DNA of 64,000 bases, from NCBI RefSeq assembly GCF_963675165.1, contig NC_087390.1, positions 2,432,001 to 2,496,000 of the forward strand. The letters are read 5' to 3'. Positions 36,461 through 47,600 of the stretch are shown in pieces. The notes under the pieces were generated by a model. The model did no database searches and was not told the DNA's origin. It saw only the letters and a list, made by a program, of their open reading frames with translations. How positions within the stretch are numbered: the stretch's first letter is position 1; every line of letters starts with the position of its first letter. This DNA comes from Halichondria panicea (taxonomy: Eukaryota; Porifera; Demospongiae; Suberitida; Halichondriidae). A program made the position numbers and the translations under genes.

Positions 36461-36910
36461 GGAAATGTCTGGTAGTAAACGCACAAGATACAAGAACATA
36501 ATATCTTTGAAGATACATGCAAGATAATTGAAGTCACCATGCAGATCACCAAAAGACTATGTCTATAATTATATGCAGTATATAACATCATTATGTATTT
36601 TAATTTTGCAATGTGCAGTGCTCAATTTTTATGTATTATGCAAAACTTATTAATACAAGAACTGAATGCTATCTATCTATCTATCATTGTTCCTGGTGAC
36701 CACAGTCGTGTAGAGGGGCTTATTGAGGGAGTAAGTGTCCACCACCACACAACGAAACAGTCGGTCGTACTGAGTGCGACCCTTGTCCAATTGGAAGAAG
36801 AAGATGACCAGCGGAATCACCAGACTCACTGTACTCTTGAAGAGAGAGCGTCCCATACACCTGTATATATGTGTGGGTGGAAGGGGGATATTGTAACACA
36901 ATTATAATTA
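36461..36910 (+). other. Conserved 3' segment of TRAF-Death units with an open frame
   Basis: About 36700-36905 is shared with 49535-49738 and 54235-54440. In all three a frame is open from GDHSRVEGL to YMCGWKGD (variants), rich in acidic and histidine residues. Differences between copies are mainly amino-acid changing, so there is no sign of selection on the protein. It may be part of a 3' untranslated region, or an unrecognised last exon. Confidence 0.4.
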
Positions 36911-36970
36911 GTGGATAAGTATGGTGAGCCTTTTGTTTCAAAATGGCGATACAAAATACCATGTGTTAAT

Positions 36971-37003
36971 GGGTTAGGGTTAGGGTTAGGGTTAGGGTTA
37001 GGG
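36971..37003. repeat. Interstitial telomere-type (TTAGGG) repeat
   Basis: Five perfect GGGTTA units plus GGG. It lies exactly between the shared TRAF-Death 3' segment and the unrelated coding exons that begin at 37042. Confidence 0.95.
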
Positions 37004-37041
37004 TTTTATGTATATGATTGCTTGTGTAATGATCGATTTAG

Positions 37042-38029
37042 GGTAAACGAAGAAATTGATCACCTCAACGACTTGGTGGCTCTACTTGTTGTGTTCGGTC
37101 AATCTGAAGAGGGTGAGGATCCGGAAGAGGATGACCCACAGCTGCAAGCCCTTCGCTCAGAACTTGAAGAGAAAGCCACCACTGCAAAGAAACTGGTGTG
37201 CATTAATTAAAGTATACACTATAAAACAACTACTTTAGTTATACACATGATTTAGGATACGGAGTGGACCAAACTGGATGAAACCATCTCAAAGTCTGAG
37301 TTCAAGAGAGAGGATGGTCCAGTCGTTAAATTCTTAGATGCTACTCTAGAGGGTTTCAACGTGAGAAGGCAGTCTTATTACGGGGGAACATTTGTTGGAA
37401 ATCACGTCCACCTAACTCTCAGGGTACGACGGAATAATTTCATACATGTATACAGCTTACTTCGTTTTTACAGCCTGAGAACACGGTGCTTCTCTGTAAT
37501 GCCGTTGTATTGGCAGCAAGCAATTACAGCCCTTCAATCCGGCAAAGAGCTGAGAAGATCCAACGGAAGTTTTCTGTTGTATTTGCTCTATTCCACAACT
37601 GTGACACGCTGTATAACCAGAGCAAGATCTCACAGGAGGAAATTGCTGCCCTAAGTAAATTATACAATGTACATTATAGCAAAAAATGACTATGCACCTT
37701 TGTCCATAGGAACTCACATCACTATGTTCATGGCATTTTACCGAGAGCATTTTCCTCATTCAACGGTCATACCCAAAATGCACATGCTGGAGAAGCATGT
37801 GGTTGACTGGCTGGGTGAGTGGAAGTTGGGACTAGGGCTTATGGGAGAGCAAGGGGCAGAGAGCATCCATGCGTACTTCAACAACTTGAAGCGCTCGTAC
37901 AGCAACATCACGAATGGCGTCGAGCGACTAAGATGTATGATGAAACAACATTTTGTACATATAGCACCGTCTAACATCGTGTGCAGACCTCTACCTGTCA
38001 AGAGACGAAAGAAGAACCCTGAGAATTGA
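37042..38029 (+). CDS. C-terminal exons of a transposon-like protein (GEQGAESIHA family), partial
   Basis: Exons 37042-37195, 37256-37423, 37474-37654 and 37710-38029 splice in frame, ending in TGA. The protein end has an acidic segment, then a region with PKMHMLEKHVVDW, a GEQGAESIHAYFN motif, VERLRCMMKQH and a basic tail PVKRRKKNPEN. I recall this type of C-terminus from uncharacterised, probably transposase-related proteins in cnidarians and sponges, but cannot name the family. The N-terminal part, including any catalytic core, is not in the window. The open frame also extends back through the TTAGGG array. All junctions are clean, so the fragment is young or still used. It is absent from the two paralogous TRAF-Death units. 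Confidence 0.6.
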
Positions 38030-38605
38030 TGCCTACATTGTCTATTGATATCTACATAATAATCATGTACAGACAACATGTCAACAAAATAATGTAACTT
38101 TTCAAATAGTTCTAACAAGCTTACAAAAAAGTAGGGTATTTCAATTTACCTATCAGCTGTACCTCAATGCTTACCTTTTCAATGGCTGCTAGTTACTAGT
38201 TCTGCAAAACACATCTGTCCACAGGAGCGCTTCTTTGCTGGACATACTTTACATGCTGACCACAATCATGTACTTGTACAAGCCAATACAGCTTCTGCTG
38301 TGATCGCTCAATTTTTATGAAACTACCATAAATGGAAAGCACAGACTCTGTACTTCCTGTATGGTCAAATTGTTTACATATTTAGAATCCCCCTTTCCCA
38401 AAGGAATGCTCTAAAGTCAGCAACCACTTCCATAGACCTGTGGTTTGCAGGAATGTACTATCTTGTCATTATCTTGTACTACAACTAGATTAACTAAGTG
38501 CCGACTTTTCATTGCTGTGAAACAGCGGTGTGTTGGTGTCCCAAAAATCAAACTCGATTTGTTTTATCAACTCGACTTTATCTGGTAGGGATCGACTCGA
38601 TGTTA
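38030..38605. other. Downstream flank, no gene seen
   Basis: AT-rich. At 38540-38600 and 38935-39000, on either side of the pogo-like element, are repeats of tcgactcgatgt and ttttatcaactcga. Confidence 0.5.
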
Positions 38606-38913
38606 CAGTAGAACCTCGATTATCCGGACACCTTGGTTCCAGAAGCAGGCCGGATAAGTGAATATGCCGGATAATCGAATAGATAAACCACGCCTTGATC
38701 CACCCACTTTATTGATAAACAGCAGTGCCGCATGGTTGTCTGCGCATGCGCAGAAGATAAGCAGGCATGTCTCCATGGTAACAGCTGCAACGCGCATGCG
38801 CATTTTAGGGACACGCCCATTTTCTGAATTATTTAATCTGATAAAAAGAAAACTGCCAAGCCGGATAATCGAGGTTCCGGATAATGGAGGGCCGGATAAT
38901 CGAGGTTCTACTG
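38606..38913. mobile_element. pogo/Tigger-type MITE
   Basis: Terminal inverted repeats begin CAGTAGAACCTCGATTATCC, the characteristic end of pogo-like Tc1/mariner elements, and TA is present on both sides. At 308 bp it has no transposase and is non-autonomous. Extra inner copies of ccggataatcgagg occur near the right end. Confidence 0.85.
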
Positions 38914-39799
38914 TATTGTTATACAACTTGATTTCATCTGGTAAGGATCGACTCGATGTGTTTTATCAACTCGATTTCTTCGGTGAGAGGATCGACTCGA
39001 TTTCAGGCCGCTGGGGGAAAAAGCGAGTTTCGAGGGTGGTTTGATATCGAGGCTATCTATGGTTGCTGCAGATCAGAGCCTTGCAGCTTTCTTCTCACTC
39101 TTCCAACTACCAATAGCTAGCGTTCTAGTGCAGAGCTAACTACTAAGTAGAGTAGCAACATTCGGTAAACAAGTTTGGCTACGTACTGTTCTGAAAAGGC
39201 TGCAATGGCATTCCAAGTAAGCAAAACTAGGCATAACTCGAGAACGAAGCATTATTTTGCAAATCTACGAATTAAAATCCAAGTAAACATGACTAGAAGC
39301 CTATAGAAACTTTTACTTGCACTTGATTCATCCTTGAGCAGCTGTAGCAGTCTACACAGACACACACACAACACAGACACACAAACACACTACCGTATAC
39401 CTCGCTTCATCATTGTTTCCGTGGTATTTTTAGGTCATATTATAATTTGCTATTTGATCATACACAACGCTCTCAACTGTGTACTATGTGAAATAATCGA
39501 TCATACACACACAAGTTAGTGTTGTTTACACAGTGCATCAGTGTTTGTATTAGGGATTATAATATGGGTTCACCGAACTCATCTCAGCATTTACACGATT
39601 ATTATTAAGTTATCTACTGAAGACGGGCCCAGGAAATCAATGCACACCCACCAGCCTGATTGCATCGCTGAAAGGGTAAGTTCATGTAGAATAACTCTAG
39701 TAGTATCATTAATATAATAATATTGAATTTGGAATTTGTGTGGAAATATATTGTTGTTAATGACACTAATTGTGTGTTAAGTAAAGAAACATTCAGGTA
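38914..39799. other. Intergenic, no gene seen
   Basis: AT-rich with short CA-rich stretches near 39355-39390. Short ORFs without known domains. Confidence 0.5.
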
Positions 39800-40529
39800 C
39801 AGATAGCTCATTAAAGAGCAGGAACTTCTGTCTATACTGTGTGCACTTGAGGAATGTCGCTCAGGTACGAGGAATTTAATCTTTGTCTGTGCATGACATC
39901 ACATGCAATTACTGCATGTTTTACTATGGAAGTAAAACAGCTAGGTCTCTTTAAACTGTTTTTTAAGAGGTGCATTCCCTGGTTCTTTCCTTGTAAATTA
40001 TTACATGTACATAAAATACTAGAGGATTTCAGGTGTGTTGACTGCTACAATGCCCACATGCACACTGTGTGTTTCCTTATACAACTAGTGGTCATGGTTG
40101 ACTTGAAGTCCCATTGTACATGCATACAGACCTTAAAATGTGCAAATAGCAACCAAATGATTGAAGCGTTGATTGTTTCTTCTGTAAGCGCTCATTCATA
40201 TAACACAGTGAAACAATAGCTGAATACAACAAATTTCATTCCCCTGCCAACTTGCCCGTCTACAGGATACTTGATTTCTCTAGCAACCTCAATTTCATGA
40301 TAATCAATGCCTTTTATTTGGTGGATTTTTAATAATAATATGTATTCCTATTCCTTCAGGGTACTTCCAAGCAGCAGCAGGAGCACGATTCCAAGAGTGG
40401 TTGGTTTTATCTTAAGATATGTGAGCAAAACTGTTGATGAGCTCAAGAACACCAGTGCCCTACTCACTCGCAGTGTGCCTCAATCAACTACTGAGAAAGT
40501 TTTAATTAAGCCAAGCGATGGCAGATATA

Positions 40530-41461
40530 CAGGGGCGTAGCCAGACTTTTGAGACAGGGGTTTCTGCAGAAAAATCAGCGGCGCGATAGCGCCGCGAAAT
40601 TTTTTGCCAGGCCCACTTCCGGTACCACACCCTCTTGATTGGGGCACACCTACTGTTATTGACTATTGTTCATGACTTTTTTTACATGTTTGTGAGAAGC
40701 TAGCTAGCTATAGACGTAACATACTAGGCATGCAGGTGCCAATTGTGTATTGCTAGTCTAGCTGAGCAACAATTAAATGTCATTTACCTGAGAGGTTTCA
40801 TGTGGCTGAGATTGTTCTAAACTTGTACACTTCCTGAATAAAGTTGTGCTTAGAGCTGAGTCTGAGAATACTGGAGCATTCAGGATTGATACTAGATCTA
40901 GAACTTAAGTCTTGGTCTTCTTTGTTTGAGGTAGCTAGCTAGCTGAGACTAACTAGCTGAGACAAAGCCAAAGTGAAACGCTTCACGGTGCTGCTTAGTT
41001 GGGCGGAGCCCGACCGTCCCTGACGGGAGGTCGGGTTGCAAGCCTATCTGGAATTTGTTCTGCGCATTATGTAGTACTGCTATGAATATTATTATTCTCA
41101 GGTGGGTGTTAACCGACTTGATGACGTTGTAAACCACAGGATGGCACAGCAATACTGCATGCGGTTTTGCAACTAGATGCAAGCGGAAGTGTAACCAAGC
41201 CACGTGGAAAATGCTGCAATCTGATAGGGCGCCACTATAGTGGCGCTAGAACAAATCCCAGATAGGCTTGCAACCCGACCTCCCGTCAGGGACGGTCGGG
41301 CTCCGCCCAACTAGGTGCTGCTCTGATTATTGATTTGCAGCCACGTGTGAAAAGATGGGCAGGGCTGCATGATTTCAATTATAGGGAGCCCTGCCCAATT
41401 TTCTCAGCAGCTCCTGGGGGGGTTTCTGGGCAACCAGGAAACAATGGTAGCTACGCCCCTG
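40530..41461. mobile_element. 932-bp CAGGGGCGTAGCC element with 6-bp target duplication
   Basis: The ends are caggggcgtagcc and ggtagctacgcccctg. GATATA occurs on both sides (40524-40529, 41462-41467) and once at the empty site in the paralogous copy (about 28948). It contains another transposon at 40996-41313. No transposase is visible. Confidence 0.8.
40996..41313. mobile_element. 318-bp Mutator-like MITE, copy 1
   Basis: Terminal inverted repeats of over 50 bases begin TAGTTGGGCGGAGCCCGACC. GGTGCTGCT is repeated exactly on both sides (40987-40995, 41314-41322). A second copy lies at 56313-56631. Confidence 0.85.
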
Positions 41462-41939
41462 GATATACCACTATTACATAAGTTGGAGGCAGCTGTCTTT
41501 CATCTGCAAGAACCCACTAATGAAATGGGTGTAGCATTGCAAACCGTACAAGGTACAACCTACGATGGAATTATAAGATTCCTGAATTATTACGATGGAA
41601 TTAGCTATAGGGTTAGGATTTAAGAGAATGCTGATTAATTTTGAGAAGTAAGCTCTACTGGTGCTGCCAATGTTTACAACCTCCTGAAATGCACACACTT
41701 GCATTCTCTTTGGCCACAAGCTTAGGAAACCGACAATAGAAACACTCTACATACATGGAATGCTTTTATCACATGCGTATATATAGATGCCCTAAAGCTG
41801 CATAACCACAGAGTGAAATCAATACCTATACTCGAATCCTATACCAGTAATTATAAGTTGATACGTATCACCTCTATTCTGTTTCCTAGGCGTGTGACAT
41901 ACCTAACCAAAACATCACTGCCCCTTCCCACACACACAG

Positions 41940-43064
41940 GAGTTGGTTAACTTGCTACTAACTGGGGTGGCATGCAGTGTCTAACGTCTTTGACAGGGAG
42001 GTGGACCTGGGCAACAAAGGAGGTTAGGGAGTAGGTCAGAGTTAATTGGGTGCCAACTGATCTGCAAGTATTAATTGATTAATTAATTTATTGATTGAAC
42101 TGCTACAATCTAGACCATTAACTTTGTTAGTGGTTCCTTTGGAATGGCACATTTATTTGGTAATCATGTTATATATACGGTTTTCTGTTCTATACCGGTG
42201 AGTTAACCACTCTCTGAGTTCTAAGTTTAACGAAAATAGTGAGTTCTCTTTTGATGATTCCATGGTTGAATATTCTATGTATATTCTATGTATCAATTGG
42301 TATGTGGCCATGCAGAAGACGCCTATCAATGATAATTTAATTTTTGTGACAATTGAGAAGGATACAGGACTCCTATCATTTACTCACGACACCCACCCTC
42401 CCCCTACAGGTTGGGAGTAACTACAAGGACCCTGTCTATCCTATATGGGTGATCTGCAGCGAGAGCCACTTCTCAGTGCTGTTCTCTCATCAAAGATCGC
42501 TGCTTGAGAATCTGTAAGTTTTGAAGTCCCTCTGTAACTTTACTTTGTACAATGTAACTTTACAATTTAAGTCTTCATGGTAAAGGCTTGGTAAAGGCTA
42601 TTGAAATGTGCTTATACTTATAGATGAATTGGCGAAAGAATCATTGGTATTCGAAGTAATAATATGTGTATATTAGTAAATTGTTCGACTGTAATGTTTG
42701 TTGTCTATTGTATAGTTGTACGCAGTGCAATGGTCGATCATTCCTTACCAATTTAAGTCTTCATGCACATACAGGAGACTCCAAAGGAGAATTGACTTAC
42801 ATTATTACGATGGTCTGGCTAACCAGAACGAGGCCATACGACTGACTATAGGTACGTTGAGAGATGTGCAAATCTCAGCTAAAGTAATAGATACTCCCAC
42901 AGACAATGCAGAGGGGAGAGGGTCGTTGGTGGAGGATGCATTGACCCCACCATTGGAGCTGTGCATTCGGACTAAGTGAGTTAGAGGTTTTGTGTTGTGC
43001 ACTATTGTCAGTATGTTTCTACTGCAGATGGAGGAATACTTCTGTGAGCTGGAACAGATCTTAA
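41940..43064 (+). CDS. MINDY-type deubiquitinase, C-terminal exons (best-preserved copy, partial)
   Basis: Exons 42410-42513, 42775-42975 and 43028-43064 join in phase to about 114 residues ending in a stop. Landmarks are [48 protein letters not shown] and VSWN at the extreme end, in the order seen in MINDY-3/4 (FAM188A/B) proteins. The His in SESHFSV is probably the catalytic one. These enzymes cut K48-linked ubiquitin chains. An upstream piece (41940-42022, ELVNLLLTG.. then [11 protein letters not shown]) carries a 4-base tgca interruption shared with the 29 and 30 kb copies. The catalytic Cys exon is not in the window, so this is a gene fragment or the 3' end of a chimera with the TRAF-B relic just upstream. 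Expression is uncertain. Confidence 0.6.
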
Positions 43065-44619
43065 GCAATTCTTGATTGGAACTCTCCACCCTAACCATAA
43101 CTATAATAATTATCTGCACCTATTGTTCTATTTTTAGCATTACATTGCGCGTGTCTACCTCCTACCTTCTATAAGTGTAAAACATGACTGTGTTATCTAT
43201 TTATTTTTAGAATATTCATCATGGGAGAACCCTAACCAATGGATGACTAATCGATGAAGGAGTTCAATTAGAAGGAGGGATTGGAAACTTTTGCACACAT
43301 TTATAGAGTTCAATACAGGCCGGAGTCCGACAGGCGCAATGCAACTCAAGCAATAACACACGACGTGGGTGGATAATTAGTGAACTAATTGCTAGAGCTG
43401 CACCACGCCGGGCCTGTTGTACCTCCTCAGAGTTCATGTATAGCTTGCAAAAACATCTGCATTTCGGGCCTGGAAATGGTGGGGAAAACCCGCGAATGTA
43501 AATAGACTATGCCAGCATCACATACGTACATGTAAGCCAGAAGGCAGTACATGCAGGTGTTTTTTTTCTGTAGCTAAGATTCATGTACAAGATTGGCACA
43601 AGGGAAAAAAAAGTTAAGAATAATTATTGTTACAGTCAAGTTAAAAAGATTGTATATACCTGACTTTCGTGGACGGCCAGGTCAATTGATGGTGTTGGCG
43701 TGTTTGGAAGCAAAGGTATAATTATAGATCGGGGCCTCAGATGCACATTATGGTGGATCTTAGGAGTGAAAATTTTAGTCTACATCTTACCCAGTGGAGG
43801 GTGGAACTGTATGATCTTCCTTGCTTCTCATATAGTGGAGAAGCCAACCTCTTGTAGACGATGATTTTGACACAAACGGCACCCCATAAATTCCTCCAGC
43901 AGCAGAGAAAGCCAGTGGGGTAAACGAGCTGTGTTCGTCTCCCCCTTAATTATTTAATGCGCTCTTTGTAACATATCTTCTTCTCTAACTCATTCGATAG
44001 CATTGGGTCTGGGTGGAGTTGCGATAGCATGTGGGTTGAATACCCTATATAACATCAAAGAATGCTCTGTCTATCTCTTCCAAAAGCTTTGTGCAACAAT
44101 GTCCAAACGAGCACCCTAGCTCTTCACGATTGGGCTTTCACGATTTGGCTTTCACTCATTTCTAGCATAAGCCTTTTGACTTCACTATATTTTAAGAGAG
44201 TACACCTTCCACATCATCATCAAGAAATTAAACCTTCATGCATGCAGCCATTTTCAAAGTATATATATCTGCTGCCAGTGCAGGTACTAAGTAGCTAGCT
44301 AGCTCAATTGCACCATAGTAAAACTAGTTCTCAGCAGCAGTAAGGCTCGTACTAGCAGTGTCAAAGGCAAAGGCAAACCATCCAACAGTTATAACTCCAA
44401 GAAGATGAAACCTAGGTACAATAAACCTGTCTTCCTGAGTCTCTGGTACTTGACTAGCCTCGATTCCAGGCCGCTCTTCCTCGAAGAGAAGGCCTTGCGC
44501 TTGACTAAAGGCAGCTCTGATGTACACGCCCATAATTATAACACCGCCCACTTGTTCACCTACCTATACACTGGATTCTATTTTTAGCATATTCCTGATA
44601 GAAGCTACAAGTTTAAGTG
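43065..44619. repeat. Intergenic, segmental duplicate of 55.2-55.9 kb
   Basis: About 43450-44200 aligns with 55207-55870 (shared gggcctggaaatggtgggg, ggacggccaggtcaattgat and agcaccctatagctc-like sequence). A Mutator-like terminal fragment (tagcctcgattccaggccg) is at about 44455. Bases 44515-44619 duplicate 50785-50955 upstream of D3. No gene. Confidence 0.6.
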
Positions 44620-44627
44620 TATAAAAG
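44620..44627 (+). promoter_or_regulatory. TATA box of TRAF-Death gene D2 (exon 1a)
   Basis: TATAAAAG stands 59 bases before the start codon at 44679, in a leader nearly identical to that of D3. Confidence 0.6.
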
Positions 44628-44678
44628 TAGCTTGCTAGATCATGAGTATTAAGTTCAATATAGTGGTAGTCAAAGCCA

Positions 44679-47600
44679 ATGAATACACTAGTGTGCGTAA
44701 GCTGTCAAGAGTACGTGTTCCACGATCCCTACCAGTGTGACTGTGGAGACAGACTATGTAACAAGTGCTACACCTCCTATGTTGAGAGGTAAGACTGCAG
44801 TAAACTAATGAGAATGATTACAGTAATAATTGTAATATGAGACTGAGTGTCTAAATATACAGGCACAAGGGCGAGTTGCCTGTACCATGTACCATACATT
44901 GAAGAGTTAGAGGGATAGGAAACAGAGTGGTGCACGTGATGATTTTACATTGAATCTGCAGTGGAATCTCGAAAATTATCCGCGTTACGCCTTATGAACG
45001 ACGCTATTAAGCACATTTTTGCCGGGTAACTCCCAAAGCTGTGTTTCCTCGAGACATCATCTCTTTCAGCAATTTATAACACTCCTAGTCCATGAGCCAC
45101 GTGTAGTTCTTGCTAATGACTGACCACACCCAGTAAAAAGAGACTTTTCAATAAAGTTATATGTTCCCAAGGCTGTTTTAGATCTAGAGCTATTGGAACA
45201 TGTAACGTGTAAGCGTGCTGGTTATGACTACTACAATAGGTATAGACCTTGAAATATAAGTGAGTTGCACGGACTAAGCACAGTTACTTGTAGTTTATTA
45301 TAATAATTTTAATTTAATATTCACAAGCAAACACATGATCATGACATCATAAAAATTATGTCATTTTGACATTCATGGCTTCCGATCCCCATGTACGTAC
45401 CTGGAGACAATATAAAAGGCCACAGGCTAGGACAAACTCAAAAGCAAATTAACAAAAAGCCGATGAGTACACTAGTGTGTGTAAGCTGTCAAGAGTATGT
45501 GTTCCACGATCCATACCAATGTGATTGTGGAGACAGACTCTGTAGCAAGTGTTATAACTCCTATGTTGAGAGGTAAGACTGCATCCGATGTACTGCTGTA
45601 CGTATAACAGTGCTAATTATAAAGTAAGGTGACTCCAACTTGGTATAATGAAACTAAATTTCATGCAAATAATCAGAATTCCGAGACTGTACATGTATAT
45701 GTACATAGCTACCGTATTCACCCGAATTACCGGGACACTCTATTCTAAGGGACACTTCGGACTTACGTAATTTTTTTCATTCTATATTAAGGAACAACAG
45801 GAAATGTAAATATTTTTAGACGTCCCGATCTAATTAGAACGAAAATGAGCATGTTAGCTCAATAGAGACTCGAAACTCTCTGGATTCTACTCTCTGGCAC
45901 CGTAATATGTCACTGACGGTTGAAGACACCTTTGTAGACATGGAACCCGCGTACACAGCTTCTAAACTGCACGAAAGACATTTTAGCTGCAGAGCTAGCC
46001 TCGGCCTGGAATCGAGGCCGTGTACGTACCTTAAATGGGGAAATATTCGTTCTAATTACTACGGGACACCCTAATACAAGGGACACTTCGACTTTAACGT
46101 AATTTTTCTTGCTCTATTCCAAGGGACACTGCAAGCCGTAATTATTTTTTTGTGTCCCGGTAATTCGGGTGAATACGGTATATGTGGCATAGACGATGTA
46201 AATAAGGTGATATGTTGATCATCGACTGTCGTTTTTATTTTCTGCAGAGCCCAGAAGAAGTTCGTCTGTTCATCCTGCAATGAAGAGAACATTGTGGCCA
46301 ACTGTTTCCGAGACAAGGCAGTAGAGTACGAGCTTCGGAACGCCACCCTCAATTGCCTGAACCAGTCCTGTCCCTGGGAGGGGGAGAGCAGGTTCTATCA
46401 GGTAATTAAAATGCTACGGTGTGCAGCATGGTAGCAGTACTGTCTGCACAGTGAGTAATCCTCATTTAGTGATGTCGATCAGGTGCATGCAGCATTGTAC
46501 TAGGACCTAGTGAATACCGTATAGCGGGTATATTTCGAGGGTGTAAATTCGTGATTTTCACGGATTAAGCATGTTTTGCGAACATTTATAACTGCAAATT
46601 TAATAAAAAGGCTACTATTCCACGAAAATTAAATCCGCAAAGACCTCTCCAAGGCATTTCCGCAAAAATTATTTTCCCCAAAACCCAAAACCACCTACTC
46701 TTTGCCGTATTAATTTTGTTGCCATTGTGGTTTGGGGAAGCCCAACAATTTCTACAAGAGGCACCACAGGTCTCTTACTTGGATTCATTTGTACCGGCCT
46801 GCCTGGTCCATAAATTGATATACCCTCGAAATATACCCGATATACGGTACTTGACTAATTAAAGCACCGTGGGGCATGTGTCAAAGCTCGTTGTTATGTT
46901 GAGGCTATAACATAGAAACACACCACTTTGGTACAAACTCAGAACCGCACAGACAGACTAATATCCCGCGCATGGCGCCACGGCACGTCTCTGGTTAATA
47001 ACTTATACTATAAATTGTGGGTGGTTTCTGTGTTTCTGTAGGAGCATAAGAATTCGTGCAAGTTTGGATCAGTACAATGCCCCAACTCAATATACGGTTG
47101 TAAAGAGAAACTGATTAGAAGTCAATTACAGGACCACTTCAACAATAAATGCAACTTTAACCCGATCACTTGTCGATGGTGTGGACAACGCACCCTCAAT
47201 GAAGACGTAAGTTATTCTTGTACTCAATCCTTTAATACTCTCAAAGCAATACAGCAACTTACTTATACATTTTTCAACAACGTCATTTCCTGTTTTATAA
47301 TACTAATACTAATGAGGTTGTTTAGTTAATGATATTTACCAACTCTCCCACAGATGATCAAGCATACTAAAACAGTGTGCACTCACCAAGTAAAAGAATG
47401 CGACTACAAAGACTTGGGGTGCACCTACAAGGTATTTGCTATGATAATTAAGTACTCGCGTATAATTATAATACTCTGCTGCAGGGTACCATCAAGGAAC
47501 TAACGAAACATGCGAAGGAGTACCCTGCATATCACAATGAACTACTGAAAATGGCCAACAAAGAAATAAAGCAATCTCTTGAGCACCAAATTGCCTTAAT

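Larger units (their letters stand above)
39800..41740 (+). pseudogene. Diverged TRAF (type B) coiled-coil relic, copy 2, split by a transposon
   Basis: It duplicates 28230-29180. Coding pieces are GTSKQQQEHDSKSG (from about 40361), VDELKNTSALLTRSVP, then after a 932-base insertion LHKLEAAVFHLQEP and TYDGI (about 41476-41570). The uninterrupted copy at 28944 provides the empty site. A 121-residue ORF at 39854-40219 lies in the presumed upstream intron; in the other copy a 4-base difference breaks it, so it is not counted as a gene. Confidence 0.65.

Noticed and set aside
36911-37210. Glycine-leucine repeat protein from the TTAGGG array
   Set aside because: The GLGLGL run is just a reading of the telomere-type repeat. 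Only the exon from 37042 has splice-consistent coding sequence.
39854-40219. 121-residue cysteine-rich ORF
   Set aside because: The near-identical duplicate at 28279-28640 differs by a 4-base indel that destroys the frame. It lies where an intron of the TRAF-B gene is expected.
28944-42850. Retroviral or LTR retrotransposon content
   Set aside because: The long direct repeats are segmental duplications carrying exon relics. No reverse transcriptase, integrase or LTR-like ends were recognised.
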